NCBI GenBank assembly: GCA_903952785.1
Contig: CAJBHC010000083.1
Coordinates: 1-13,338 of the forward strand
Origin: an uncultured bacterium
Lineage (GTDB): Bacteria; Patescibacteriota; Minisyncoccia; Phycocordibacterales; CAIZLB01
Direction: 5' to 3'
DNA length: 13,338 bases
Shown here: positions 1 through 6,180 of the stretch, piece after piece
Numbering within the stretch: position 1 is the stretch's first letter
How the letters are laid out: each line of letters opens with the position of its first letter
Position numbers and translations under genes: made by a program
The notes under the pieces: generated by a model
What the model was told of the DNA's origin: nothing
The model's input: only the letters and a program-made list of their open reading frames with translations
Databases searched by the model: none

Positions 1-34
1 CCTCGGGACCTCACTTAAGAGGTTACATGTTGCT

Positions 35-43
35 ATTATAGCA
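35..43 (-). promoter_or_regulatory. Extended -10 promoter reading out of the left edge
   Basis: On the minus strand this reads TGCTATAAT, a perfect -10 hexamer with the TGn extension. No good -35 lies 16-18 bases upstream. Transcription would start near position 28 and leave the window leftwards, so its gene is not visible. The first transcribed bases (23 to 8) can form a 5-bp stem, ACCTC with GAGGT. The transcript then reads GTCCCGAGG at the window edge, which weakly recalls a PyrR-type RNA loop, but the motif is cut off and cannot be judged. Confidence 0.4.
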
Positions 44-65
44 GACCTGATTTTAAAAATAGATT

Positions 66-74
66 TGCTATACT
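66..74 (+). promoter_or_regulatory. Possible extended -10 promoter, plus strand
   Basis: The sequence TGCTATACT is an extended -10 element. It diverges from the minus-strand element at 35-43. A transcript starting near 81 would have run into the terminator whose left arm is at 208-217, giving an RNA of about 130 nt before the insertion sequence arrived. There is no convincing -35. Confidence 0.3.
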
Positions 75-207
75 GTATTTGTTAGATTAAATTAAACCCT
101 TGATTTGAATTAAAATCTGATTTTAATTATGACAAGGAATGGTGAACAAAAATACCTCACCGCCAAGGACAATCATAGCATGTAAAAATGTGAGTGCTGT
201 CCATATG
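75..207. other. Gene-poor stretch, possible small RNA or relic
   Basis: I see no supported gene here. The only small ORF with an ATG is at 129-185 on the plus strand (18 codons, starting MTRNGEQKYL). It has no ribosome binding site and no recognisable motif. The stretch lies between a promoter-like site at 66-74 and a disrupted terminator, so it could be a short non-coding RNA unit. The evidence is positional only. Confidence 0.25.
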
Positions 208-217
208 AAAAGACGCC
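208..217 (+). terminator. Left arm of an intrinsic terminator split by the IS
   Basis: AAAAGACGCC here is the exact reverse complement of GGCGTCTTTT at 1640-1649, which is followed by more T (run 1646-1651). Removing the insertion sequence and one CTC copy restores a 10-bp perfect stem with a 7-nt loop (tctctgg) and a T6 tail, a textbook rho-independent terminator. The A-run on this arm would also have let it work on the minus strand. Confidence 0.75.
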
Positions 218-221
218 TCTC

Positions 222-252
222 TGAACCGTACCCTATAAAGTAGACACAAAAG
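222..252 (+). repeat. Left terminal inverted repeat of the IS
   Basis: It starts TGAACCGTACCCTATAAAG and pairs with the end at 1603-1633. The outer 12 bases are identical to the other end; the inner part has six mismatches in 19. Confidence 0.85.
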
Positions 253-260
253 AAAAACCT

Positions 261-1112
261 CTACTGGGTTAACAAAAGATGATTCCTGTATGATACAGGG
301 GTCATCTTTTTTAAATCCCATTGTTGTCTGTCGTTGTTGTAATAGCTGATATACGAACCGACCATTTCTTTCAATTCTTCAAATGTCTTGCAACTTTTGT
401 AATCAACATCATCTTTGAAATGTCCAAAGAAAGATTCTGTTGGAGCGTTATCAATACAACATCCTTTTCTTGACATTGATTGTACCATATCAAGCTTTTG
501 AATTGTATGGATGTATTGTGGACTGGTGTAATGGAAACCTTGATCTGAATGAATCAAGGCATCAGAGAGCATTGGCACAGAGGGATTCCTGAGCATGTCT
601 TCAATCGTATCCATCACAATACTCATGTCTAGATGTTGTGACATATTCCAAGCAATAATCTCACCACTTGCAAAGTCTTTGATGATGGATAGGTATGCCA
701 TTCTATGATTGAATGGAATGTAGGTTATGTCTGTACCAAATACTTTGTATGGTGTGGATTGCTTAAACTCTCTGTTCAATACATTCTCAAATACTCTATG
801 TTCCATAGTCTTCTTCATAATTGCTTTGTATGGATTGATCTTTCGTATCTTGGTAAATAGTTGATATTTAATCTTGATTCTCTGGATCTTCTTGTGATTC
901 ATAATCACACCCTTCTCACTTTCAAGCTTCATCTGTATTGTTCTCCAGCCATATTTGCCCTTTCCTTTGGTAAATATCTCTTTGATGAGTATGTAGTCCT
1001 CATAGTCTGATTCTTCTTCATCTGCGTGTTCCAACCACTTGTAGTATCCACTCTTTGATACCCCCGCAATACTACAGAGGAGTTTCAAGTTTGTATTGAT
1101 TTTTCTAATCAA
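261..1112 (-). CDS. IS3-family transposase OrfB (DDE integrase)
   Basis: This is the catalytic part of the transposase, which cuts and joins the element ends. The 283-residue length is normal for OrfB. An N-terminal HTH_21-like part (GVSKSGYYKWL near 17-26; YGWRTI near 54-59) precedes an rve integrase core. The catalytic triad is visible: D128 in GTDITYI, D190 in HSDQG and E226 in NAPTESFFG, with the classic 35-residue spacing between the second Asp and the Glu. The family end motif TPVSYR is at 271-276. The annotated start is a TTG. The frame is open further upstream and joins the end of OrfA at -1, so the working product is probably an OrfAB fusion made by frameshifting. The stop TAG lies only 39 bp from the element end. 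Confidence 0.93.
   Translation of the reverse strand: MIRKINTNLKLLCSIAGVSKSGYYKWLEHADEEESDYEDYILIKEIFTKGKGKYGWRTIQMKLESEKGVIMNHKKIQRIKIKYQLFTKIRKINPYKAIMKKTMEHRVFENVLNREFKQSTPYKVFGTDITYIPFNHRMAYLSIIKDFASGEIIAWNMSQHLDMSIVMDTIEDMLRNPSVPMLSDALIHSDQGFHYTSPQYIHTIQKLDMVQSMSRKGCCIDNAPTESFFGHFKDDVDYKSCKTFEELKEMVGSYISYYNNDRQQWDLKKMTPVSYRNHLLLTQ
274..312 (+). terminator. Hairpin terminator inside the left end of the IS
   Basis: AAAAGATGA (274-282) pairs with TCATCTTTT (302-310), and CCTGT pairs with ACAGG inside, with a 2x2 internal loop. A T6 run (307-312) follows on the plus strand. It therefore stops transcription entering the element from the left, antisense to the transposase. It overlaps the last codons of orfB, including those for the conserved TPVSYR motif, so the same bases serve both protein and RNA structure. 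Confidence 0.7.
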
Positions 1113-1138
1113 TACAAACTTCTGATGTGGCCTAAGTT

Positions 1139-1552
1139 TTACTCCGATTTTTTCTTGGCCCGGAGTTGTGCTAAAAAAAGATTCTCTTCTTTTAAGTATG
1201 CAACTTTGGCTTCAAGGTATTCAATTCTTTGTTCAGCGGTTAATCCCTCCATTGTTGGCTTATTAATCCTTTTTCCTCCACGTCTGTCTGTTTGTAAACC
1301 ATCGAGACCTTGCATTTTGAATGTTTTCCTCCACCTCTTCAGTGAACATTTGGGCACATCTATTCCGAGAGCGTACAGATTAAATCCAGCTTCTCTGAAT
1401 ATTTGAGAACTGCTCTTTCCATCTATATATTGTCTAACAGCCAAAATCTTGAAGTCTTTGGAGTATGTGATGTTTTTGTCGCTACACCTGACTACATACT
1501 TGTTGCTACGTAACTCCCTTATTTGTTCTTCCGTAAATTTACTCTTAATCAT
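1139..1552 (-). CDS. IS3-family transposase OrfA (HTH protein)
   Basis: This is the DNA-binding partner of OrfB, 137 residues from the ATG at 1552 (MIKSKFTEEQ). The reading frame extends upstream to 1615, but those residues overlap the terminal repeat and the promoter, so the inner ATG is preferred. A helix-turn-helix region spans about 28-80 (YSKDFKILAVRQY, then SSSQIFREAGF, then KRWRKTF). A short leucine-zipper-like coil follows (TAEQRIEYLEAKVAYLKEEN), as in IS3 OrfA proteins that multimerise. The end AKKKSE is coded by an A-rich stretch that fits a -1 slip into orfB. No Shine-Dalgarno is seen; a promoter-like TGTTATACA lies 25 bases upstream. Confidence 0.88.
   Translation of the reverse strand: MIKSKFTEEQIRELRSNKYVVRCSDKNITYSKDFKILAVRQYIDGKSSSQIFREAGFNLYALGIDVPKCSLKRWRKTFKMQGLDGLQTDRRGGKRINKPTMEGLTAEQRIEYLEAKVAYLKEENLFLAQLRAKKKSE
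1148..1154 (-). other. Probable -1 ribosomal frameshift site, orfA to orfB
   Basis: On the minus strand the codons are AAG AAA AAA TCG GAG TAA. The run G-AAAAAA lies four codons before the orfA stop. A -1 slip here gives AAA ATC GGA GTA AAA CTT and then stays open into orfB, joining the two proteins (K-IGVKLRPHQKFVLIRK). IS3 elements commonly use such A-rich slippery runs. The run is not the canonical A-AAA-AAG. Confidence 0.6.
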
Positions 1553-1576
1553 TATAATTTCGTTAATTAATAACAT

Positions 1577-1585
1577 TGTATAACA
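1577..1585 (-). promoter_or_regulatory. Transposase promoter, extended -10
   Basis: The minus strand reads TGTTATACA, an extended -10 element. Transcription would begin near 1570, about 18 nt before the orfA ATG at 1552. A TTGT-rich stretch lies upstream, but no clear -35 at ideal spacing is seen. Confidence 0.4.
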
Positions 1586-1602
1586 AATACAAAAAGCAGA
1601 CA

Positions 1603-1633
1603 CTTTCATGTCCACTTCTTGGGGTACGGTTCA
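1603..1633 (-). repeat. Right terminal inverted repeat of the IS
   Basis: Read on the minus strand it starts TGAACCGTACCCCAAGAAG and matches the left end at 222-252 in 25 of 31 positions. Confidence 0.85.
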
Positions 1634-1639
1634 CTCTGG

Positions 1640-1651
1640 GGCGTCTTTTTT
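1640..1651 (+). terminator. Right arm and T-run of the split terminator
   Basis: GGCGTC followed by six T is the missing half of the hairpin whose left arm is at 208-217. In its present state the arms are separated by the whole insertion sequence, so the ancestral terminator is unlikely to work. mreB starts 75 bases further on. Confidence 0.75.
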
Positions 1652-1691
1652 ATGCTGTAAAAAATCCACCCTTCTGCCACGTTTCGTCAAG

Positions 1692-1719
1692 TTGTAAAAA
1701 AGGCCGACGTGCCTTATTA
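1692..1719 (+). promoter_or_regulatory. mreB: Putative mreB promoter
   Basis: TTGTAA (1692-1697) and TATTAT (1714-1719) lie 16 bases apart. The -10 ends seven bases before the ATG at 1727, so the mRNA would be leaderless or nearly so. This is a moderate match only; an AAGG at 1700-1703 could instead serve a GTG start at 1709. Confidence 0.4.
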
Positions 1720-1726
1720 TATAGTC

Positions 1727-2740
1727 ATGGCATTATTTTCTAAAAAGCTTGGGATTGACCTTGGAACTTCTAATACCTTGGTTTTTCTTCCTGGGCGTGG
1801 AATCGTTTTGAATGAGCCGTCTGTTGTTGCTGTCTCTGAACAAGACAATCAAATCTTGGCTGTTGGAATAGATGCAAAGGATATGATTGGAAAGACACCT
1901 GACAACATCATCGCTTATAGACCAATGAGAGATGGTGTTATTGCTGATTATAGAGTAACTGAGGCAATGCTCCGGTATTTTATCAATAAGGCATTGGGTA
2001 GGTGGAATATTTGGAAGCCTGACGTGATGGTCTCAGTTCCTGCTGGTGTTACTTCAACTGAAAGACGAGCTGTCGTAGAGGCTGCAATCAAAGCCGGGGC
2101 AAAAAATGCTTACGTTGTGAAGGAACCGATTCTTGCGGCAATTGGCGCGGGAATCTCTATTCAAGAGCCAAATGGACACATGATTGTGGATATTGGTGGA
2201 GGAACAACAGACGTTGCCGTAATTTCCTTGGGAGGAATTGTGACTTGTAACTCTGTGAAGTGCGCAGGGAATAGAATTGACCAAGCAATTGCAGATTACA
2301 TCAAGAAAACTTATAACCTTGCGATTGGTGATAAGACAGCGGAGGAGATGAAGATAAACGTGGGCTCCGCTGTTACAATGGACGATGAACTTTCTATGAC
2401 AATTAAAGGACGTGATTTTCTTACAGGTCTTCCTCGTTCTGTTGAAATTAAAACAAATGAAGTAGTTAAGGCTGTTGCCAAAGAATTGAGGGAAATGATT
2501 AAGGCGATTAAAGATGTTCTGCAAGAGACACCACCTGAGCTTGCATCTGACATTATTGATAACGGAATTATAATGACAGGAGGCTCTTCACAATTGCGTA
2601 ATTTACCGGAGCTTGTTTACAGAAGAACTGGAGTTAAGGCGAAGCTTGCGGATGATCCACTGTACTGTGTTGCAAAGGGAACAGGAATTGCACTTGAACA
2701 CTTGAATACTTACAAGAAGAGTATAATTGCGAAAAGGTAA
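1727..2740 (+). CDS. mreB: Rod-shape-determining protein MreB
   Basis: This is an actin-like ATPase that polymerises under the membrane and guides wall synthesis. The 337-residue length is normal. Nucleotide-binding motifs are clear: phosphate-1 GIDLGTSNTLVF (9-20), the VSVPAGVTSTERRAV segment (102-116), the connecting VKEPILAAIGAG (131-142), phosphate-2 DIGGGTTDVAVI (155-166) and the adenosine motif GIIMTGGSSQLRNL (280-293). The usual EEP reads KEP here, keeping the second Glu. I prefer the ATG at 1727 (MALFSKKLGIDLG), since MreB proteins normally start a few residues before this motif. An alternative is the GTG at 1709, which has AAGG five bases upstream and would add MPYYIV. The gene is followed four bases after its stop by a palindromic element and then by holB, probably in one operon. 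Confidence 0.97.
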   Translation: MALFSKKLGIDLGTSNTLVFLPGRGIVLNEPSVVAVSEQDNQILAVGIDAKDMIGKTPDNIIAYRPMRDGVIADYRVTEAMLRYFINKALGRWNIWKPDVMVSVPAGVTSTERRAVVEAAIKAGAKNAYVVKEPILAAIGAGISIQEPNGHMIVDIGGGTTDVAVISLGGIVTCNSVKCAGNRIDQAIADYIKKTYNLAIGDKTAEEMKINVGSAVTMDDELSMTIKGRDFLTGLPRSVEIKTNEVVKAVAKELREMIKAIKDVLQETPPELASDIIDNGIIMTGGSSQLRNLPELVYRRTGVKAKLADDPLYCVAKGTGIALEHLNTYKKSIIAKR

Positions 2741-2743
2741 GGG

Positions 2744-2841
2744 GGGGGTCAGGCCCCGTACGGGGCACAAAAAACGTGGTGTAATATTTAAATATTACAA
2801 TTACAACACAAAAAATCACTTATGCACGGGGCCTGACCCCC
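2744..2841. repeat. Palindromic intergenic element, copy A (REP/MITE-like)
   Basis: The ends GGGGGTCAGGCCCCGTAC (2744-2761) and, on the other strand, GGGGGTCAGGCCCCGTGC (2841-2824) match at 17 of 18 bases. Inside are two further perfect palindromes: 14 bp at 2753-2766 (GCCCCGTACGGGGC) and 20 bp of A/T at 2780-2799. A second copy is at 8377-8465 with the same ends and a similar core. The element fills nearly all of the gap between the mreB stop and the holB start. Its G+C-rich arms contrast with the A+T-rich core. It could be a REP-type or MITE-type element moved by a transposase encoded elsewhere. Confidence 0.85.
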
Positions 2842-2852
2842 ATACAATTAAA

Positions 2853-3620
2853 ATGAAACTAAACCACCACGCATATATAATAGAAAAAGTTTCTGACGAT
2901 GGACTCAGCGTCATCTTAAATTTTATTTCCAAAGTTTTAGAAATTGAAAAAGATCCACATTCATCACCAAATTTTTTGCATATAAAAAGTAATCAACTAA
3001 GTGTGGACGAGGCAGGGAAAGTGGTGGCGTTTAATTCGCAAAAATCTTTTGGACAAAACGGCGGAGGAAACAAAGTTGCGCTAATTGAAATAAACGGAGC
3101 TGGGCATCAAGCGCAGAACGCATTGCTTAAAACACTAGAGGAGCCATTTCCTAATACATATTTTTTCATCACAATTTCTTCAGTCTCTTTGTTACTGCCG
3201 ACAATTAAATCTAGAGTTGAGACTTACAACTTGGTAGATTTCTTAGAAAAGTTTAATCTCTCTGGTGGTGATGCGAAAGATAAGAAACTGGGACATGAGG
3301 CGGATGATGAAACTATCGCAATCAAAATCGTAAAACATTTCCTTGGTGCTGGCCTAGCCGAGCGAGTGGAAATTGCAAAGAAGATGGCGGAAGATGCAGG
3401 AAAAGAAGGGGAGGATGATTCATCAAAACTATTTCAATTTTTGCATGACATAGAGATTACTCTAAAAAATCTGGAGAAAACAAAATTGAATAGACATTTA
3501 AGCGAGGATGAGCTTAAGACCCTAATTACAGTTAGAGAGTATTTTGCCGATGGAGGCGCCTCCAAAAAGATGCTTTTGGAGTATTTGGCCCTAAAGCTTC
3601 CAATTCTGAAAAATCTCTAG
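2853..3620 (+). CDS. holB: DNA polymerase III delta-prime-like clamp-loader subunit
   Basis: This is probably the delta-prime subunit that helps open and load the sliding clamp during replication. The product is 255 residues from the ATG at 2853. The clamp-loader signature NALLKTLEEP (89-98) is preceded by VALIEINGAGHQAQ (75-88), in the place of Walker B and the following helix. It is followed by FFITISSVSLLLPTIKSRVETY (104-125), matching the family's sensor-1 and SRC-like region with the Cys replaced by Lys. The N-terminus starts HAYIIEKVSDDG where relatives have HAYLF followed by a P-loop; no P-loop is present, so it should not hydrolyse ATP. The C-terminal half is weakly conserved and helical. 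The frame is open up to 2727, but that would translate the palindrome and overlap mreB. No Shine-Dalgarno is seen; the leader is A-rich. Confidence 0.78.
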   Translation: MKLNHHAYIIEKVSDDGLSVILNFISKVLEIEKDPHSSPNFLHIKSNQLSVDEAGKVVAFNSQKSFGQNGGGNKVALIEINGAGHQAQNALLKTLEEPFPNTYFFITISSVSLLLPTIKSRVETYNLVDFLEKFNLSGGDAKDKKLGHEADDETIAIKIVKHFLGAGLAERVEIAKKMAEDAGKEGEDDSSKLFQFLHDIEITLKNLEKTKLNRHLSEDELKTLITVREYFADGGASKKMLLEYLALKLPILKNL

Positions 3621-3718
3621 AAACCTATATGGATCAAGCTGAAAAGGATACCCCATAATCACCCCGCAGAGTCAATTTTAATAAACAACAACTTTCAACC
3701 CGAATCAAGCCCTCCGCA

Positions 3719-3746
3719 TTGTTATTGTTAGCATATGTGTTATACT
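3719..3746 (+). promoter_or_regulatory. Promoter of the RRM protein gene
   Basis: TTGTTA (3719-3724), a 16-base spacer and an extended -10 TGTTATACT (3738-3746). Transcription would start near 3752, giving a leader of about 96 nt before the ATG at 3848. This is the longest leader among the core genes here. Confidence 0.6.
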
Positions 3747-3800
3747 GTACAAGTTCGTAGTATCTCAATAGGCCAGCGGAGTTTCCTGTGTGGTTGGCGG

Positions 3801-3825
3801 AAGGAGGTCGGCTATGGACGATTAA
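3801..3825 (+). promoter_or_regulatory. Strong Shine-Dalgarno with a 3-codon leader ORF (MDD-stop)
   Basis: AAGGAGGT (3801-3808) is a full Shine-Dalgarno. Five bases later comes ATG GAC GAT TAA (3814-3825), a complete three-codon ORF ending 22 bases before the RRM start. No other gene in the window has such a site. TTTCCT at 3782-3787 can pair with AGGAGG at 3802-3807 (four Watson-Crick and two G-U pairs), which could hide the site. Possible roles are ribosome loading followed by re-initiation, or a leader-peptide control. Both are inference. Confidence 0.5.
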
Positions 3826-3847
3826 AAGTAACGCAAACACACACAAA

Positions 3848-4195
3848 ATGGAGAAAAAGTTATATATCGGAAACCTTGCTTGGACTACTACAACAGATAG
3901 TCTTAAAGCAGCGTTTTCAAAGGCTGGAGAAGTAGTAGACGCTATCGTTATGACAGAGAAGATGAGTGGACGTTCACGTGGATTCGGATTTGTCACAATG
4001 GCAACCGATGAAGCAACAGACGCTGCTATCGCTATGTGGAACGAACAAGATCTTGAAGGAAGAAACCTTGTAGTTAACAGAGCTCGTCCTAAGACAGATA
4101 CTCCTATGGGAGCACCAAGAAGAGATTTTGGTGGAAGAGGAAATGATCGCGGTGACTCAAGAGGTGGAGACCGTGGATTTAGAAGAGACTACTAA
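3848..4195 (+). CDS. RRM-type RNA-binding protein
   Basis: This is a small RNA-binding protein, 115 residues, cytoplasmic. One RNA recognition motif fills residues 3-81, with RNP2 LYIGNL (5-10) and RNP1 RGFGFVTM (44-51), whose aromatic residues contact RNA. A flexible Gly/Arg/Asp-rich tail follows (about 90-115, with repeats such as RGDSRGGDRG), as in the glycine-rich cold-inducible RNA-binding proteins of cyanobacteria and other bacteria. The start at 3848 (MEKKLYIGNL) fits the family; longer frames from 3788 or in other phases have no conserved residues. It has its own promoter, a structured leader and a strong terminator, so it is a single-gene unit. RNA chaperone or cold-response roles are known for relatives but not shown here. 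Confidence 0.93.
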   Translation: MEKKLYIGNLAWTTTTDSLKAAFSKAGEVVDAIVMTEKMSGRSRGFGFVTMATDEATDAAIAMWNEQDLEGRNLVVNRARPKTDTPMGAPRRDFGGRGNDRGDSRGGDRGFRRDY

Positions 4196-4228
4196 TCTTT
4201 AGCTAGATTTTAGAATAATCGTCTAATA

Positions 4229-4269
4229 ACAAAAAAGCGCCAAAGCATAAATGCTCGGCGCTTTTTTGT
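4229..4269. terminator. Bidirectional terminator between RRM gene and typA
   Basis: ACAAAAAAGCGCC (4229-4241) pairs perfectly with GGCGCTTTTTTGT (4257-4269), and AGCAT pairs with ATGCT inside. The A6 and T6 runs give a U-tract on both strands, so it ends both the RRM mRNA (plus) and the convergent typA mRNA (minus). Confidence 0.92.
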
Positions 4270-4285
4270 TTCTCTGTGTCTTGAA

Positions 4286-6076
4286 TTATTTTGTGATCCC
4301 TTTTTCTGCTCTTTCTCTTCCCGTCTTTGTCAAAAACTTCTTACGTAGTCTAGCTGAGGTTGGTGTGATCTCTAGATACTCATCTTCACACATTATTTCA
4401 AGTCCTCTCTCAATTGTAACTTCAAGTGCAGGAGCAAGATAAATTGTCTCATCAGTTCCTGATGCACGCATGTTTGTAAGTTGTTTTCCTTTGGTTGGGT
4501 TAACTTCCATTTCTTCTCCCTTTGAAGTGTTTCCAATAACCATTCCAGCGTAAACCTCAGTTCCTGGAGCAACGTAAAGAACTCCTCTGTCTTGCAAGTT
4601 ACCAAGCGCAAAGTGAAGAACCTTTCCACTCTCCATTGAAATCATAGATCCAACAGCTCTTTTCTCAATTGTACCAACATGAGGTCTGAAGTCTTCAAAT
4701 CGAGATGACATGATTCCTTCACCCCTTGTATCAATAACGAATTGGCTTCTGTATCCAAGGAGGCCTCTTGTTGGGATATCAAATGTCATCCTTGTAATAC
4801 CACCATGGTCCTTCATTGAAGTCATGATTCCTTTTCTTCTTCCAAGCTTATCGATAACAGCACCAGAGAATTCACTTGGTGTGTCAATAACAACTTCCTC
4901 AAAAGGCTCACATTTTTCTCCATCAATTTCTTTTATAATAACTTCAGGTTGAGAAACTTGTAGCTCATATCCTTCGCGACGCATCTGCTCAAGTAGAACT
5001 GCAATATGAAGCTCTCCACGTCCATAAACCTTAAGCACATCAGCTTGATCAAAATCAACATGGAGACCAACGTTAACCTCAAGTTCTTTCTCTAGTCTGT
5101 CTCTGATTTGACGTCCTGTAACATATTTACCTTCACGTCCCGCAAATGGAGAATCATTAACAAGAAATCCAAGAGAAATTGTTGGCTCGTCAATTTTAAT
5201 AGAAGGCAGGGGTTGTGTATCTTCCTTGTCAGTGATTGTCTCTCCAATAAAAATATCAGTTAGTCCGGCAATCATCACAACGTCTCCTGAATATGCCTCC
5301 CTAACTTCCTTTCTTGAAAGACCGTCAAATGTGAAAAGCTTTGTAATTCTTCCAGTTCTTGTTTCTCCCGTGTCCTTTTTGATAAACAGAGTTTGACCCA
5401 TTTTAAGAGTTCCAGTCCAAATACGAGTAACGGCCATTCTTCCTAGGAAGTTATCATAGGCAAGGTTGAAAGGCTGAGCTTCAAGAGTTTCTTCTGGTGC
5501 ACTTTTTGCCGGAGGAACTTCCTTTATAATAGTATCGAGTAGGGGATCTAGGTTTACGAATTCATCGTCCAAGCTAAGCTTTGCCTTCCCTTCACGACCA
5601 ATACAATAGACCATAGGGAAGTCTAATTGATGATCTTGTGCACCAAGTTCAATGAAAAGCTCCAGGATTTCATCATGAACTCTAGTTGGGTTTGCGGCTG
5701 GCTTATCGAGCTTATTAAGAACTACAATTGGCTTAAGTCCAAGTTCAAGAGATTTCTTAAGAACGAAACGAGTTTGGGGCATTGGGCCCTCTTGGGCGTC
5801 CACAATCAAGAGAACACAGTCAATTGATCTTAAGACGCGCTCCACTTCTGACCCAAAGTCGGCGTGACCTGGGGTATCAATAACATTGACTTTTGTTCCT
5901 TTGTACTCAAATGAGGCGTTTTTGGCATATATAGTAATACCACGCTCAAGTTCAATGGCGTTAGAGTCCATAGAAACTGCATCTTTGACAGCTCCTGTGT
6001 ATTTCATAATGGCGTCAACGATGGTTGTTTTACCGTGGTCAACGTGGGCGATAATCGCGATGTTTCGTATTTGCAT
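4286..6076 (-). CDS. typA: Ribosome-associated GTPase TypA/BipA
   Basis: This is a translational GTPase of the elongation-factor-G family that binds ribosomes and supports ribosome assembly and stress growth. The 596 residues are close to the usual length of about 600. GTPase motifs: G1 AHVDHGKTT (10-18), G2 RGITI (45-49), G3 DTPGH (67-71), G4 NKLD (121-124). The G5 position reads YCIGREG (157-163) instead of the usual SA-containing motif. The BipA-specific parts are present: an EF-G-like domain with TRGLLGYRSQFV, and the C-terminal KQLTNMRASGTDE loop that enters the ribosome. The start MQIRNIAIIAHVDHG is standard. The bases before the ATG (aaccctcaatt) contain no Shine-Dalgarno. It is transcribed alone towards the RRM gene. 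Confidence 0.97.
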   Translation of the reverse strand: MQIRNIAIIAHVDHGKTTIVDAIMKYTGAVKDAVSMDSNAIELERGITIYAKNASFEYKGTKVNVIDTPGHADFGSEVERVLRSIDCVLLIVDAQEGPMPQTRFVLKKSLELGLKPIVVLNKLDKPAANPTRVHDEILELFIELGAQDHQLDFPMVYCIGREGKAKLSLDDEFVNLDPLLDTIIKEVPPAKSAPEETLEAQPFNLAYDNFLGRMAVTRIWTGTLKMGQTLFIKKDTGETRTGRITKLFTFDGLSRKEVREAYSGDVVMIAGLTDIFIGETITDKEDTQPLPSIKIDEPTISLGFLVNDSPFAGREGKYVTGRQIRDRLEKELEVNVGLHVDFDQADVLKVYGRGELHIAVLLEQMRREGYELQVSQPEVIIKEIDGEKCEPFEEVVIDTPSEFSGAVIDKLGRRKGIMTSMKDHGGITRMTFDIPTRGLLGYRSQFVIDTRGEGIMSSRFEDFRPHVGTIEKRAVGSMISMESGKVLHFALGNLQDRGVLYVAPGTEVYAGMVIGNTSKGEEMEVNPTKGKQLTNMRASGTDETIYLAPALEVTIERGLEIMCEDEYLEITPTSARLRKKFLTKTGRERAEKGITK

Positions 6077-6146
6077 AATTGAGGGTTCATTTAACCACGG
6101 ATTTTATATTAAGGCAATCATATTCTAATAGATCATTACTATGGGA

Positions 6147-6174
6147 TTGACGGATTAATATAAAGTGGTATATT
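6147..6174 (+). promoter_or_regulatory. Promoter of the DUF1566-like unit
   Basis: TTGACG (6147-6152) and an extended -10 TGGTATATT (6166-6174) are separated by 16 bases between the hexamers. Transcription would start near 6181. It diverges from typA, whose start codon is 71 bases to the left. Confidence 0.6.
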
Positions 6175-6180
6175 AATGCC

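Larger units (their letters stand above)
222..1633 (-). mobile_element. Complete IS3-family insertion sequence (1412 bp)
   Basis: The element begins TGAACCGTACCC and ends with the reverse complement GGGTACGGTTCA, so it has the TG...CA ends usual for the family. The terminal 31 bases match as inverted repeats at 25 positions. It is flanked by a 3-bp direct repeat CTC (219-221 and 1634-1636), matching the short target duplications of IS3 elements. It encodes an HTH protein (orfA) and a DDE integrase (orfB) in the usual order, with orfB in the -1 frame. All expected parts are present and no frame is broken, so it may be active. It lies opposite to mreB and exactly in a terminator loop. Confidence 0.93.

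Noticed and set aside
1125..1406. Plus-strand ORF of 93 residues opposite orfA
   Set aside because: It is antisense to the transposase OrfA, with no promoter, Shine-Dalgarno or motif.
2727..2852. N-terminal extension of the holB-like protein from an upstream ATG
   Set aside because: It would overlap the end of mreB and translate the palindromic element; homology begins at HAYII just after the ATG at 2853.
3621..3718. Terminator after the holB-like gene
   Set aside because: No stem followed by a T-run could be found in this stretch.
3735..3935. Plus-strand ORF of 66 residues overlapping the RRM leader
   Set aside because: It begins inside the promoter, runs out of frame through the RRM coding part and has no conserved residues.
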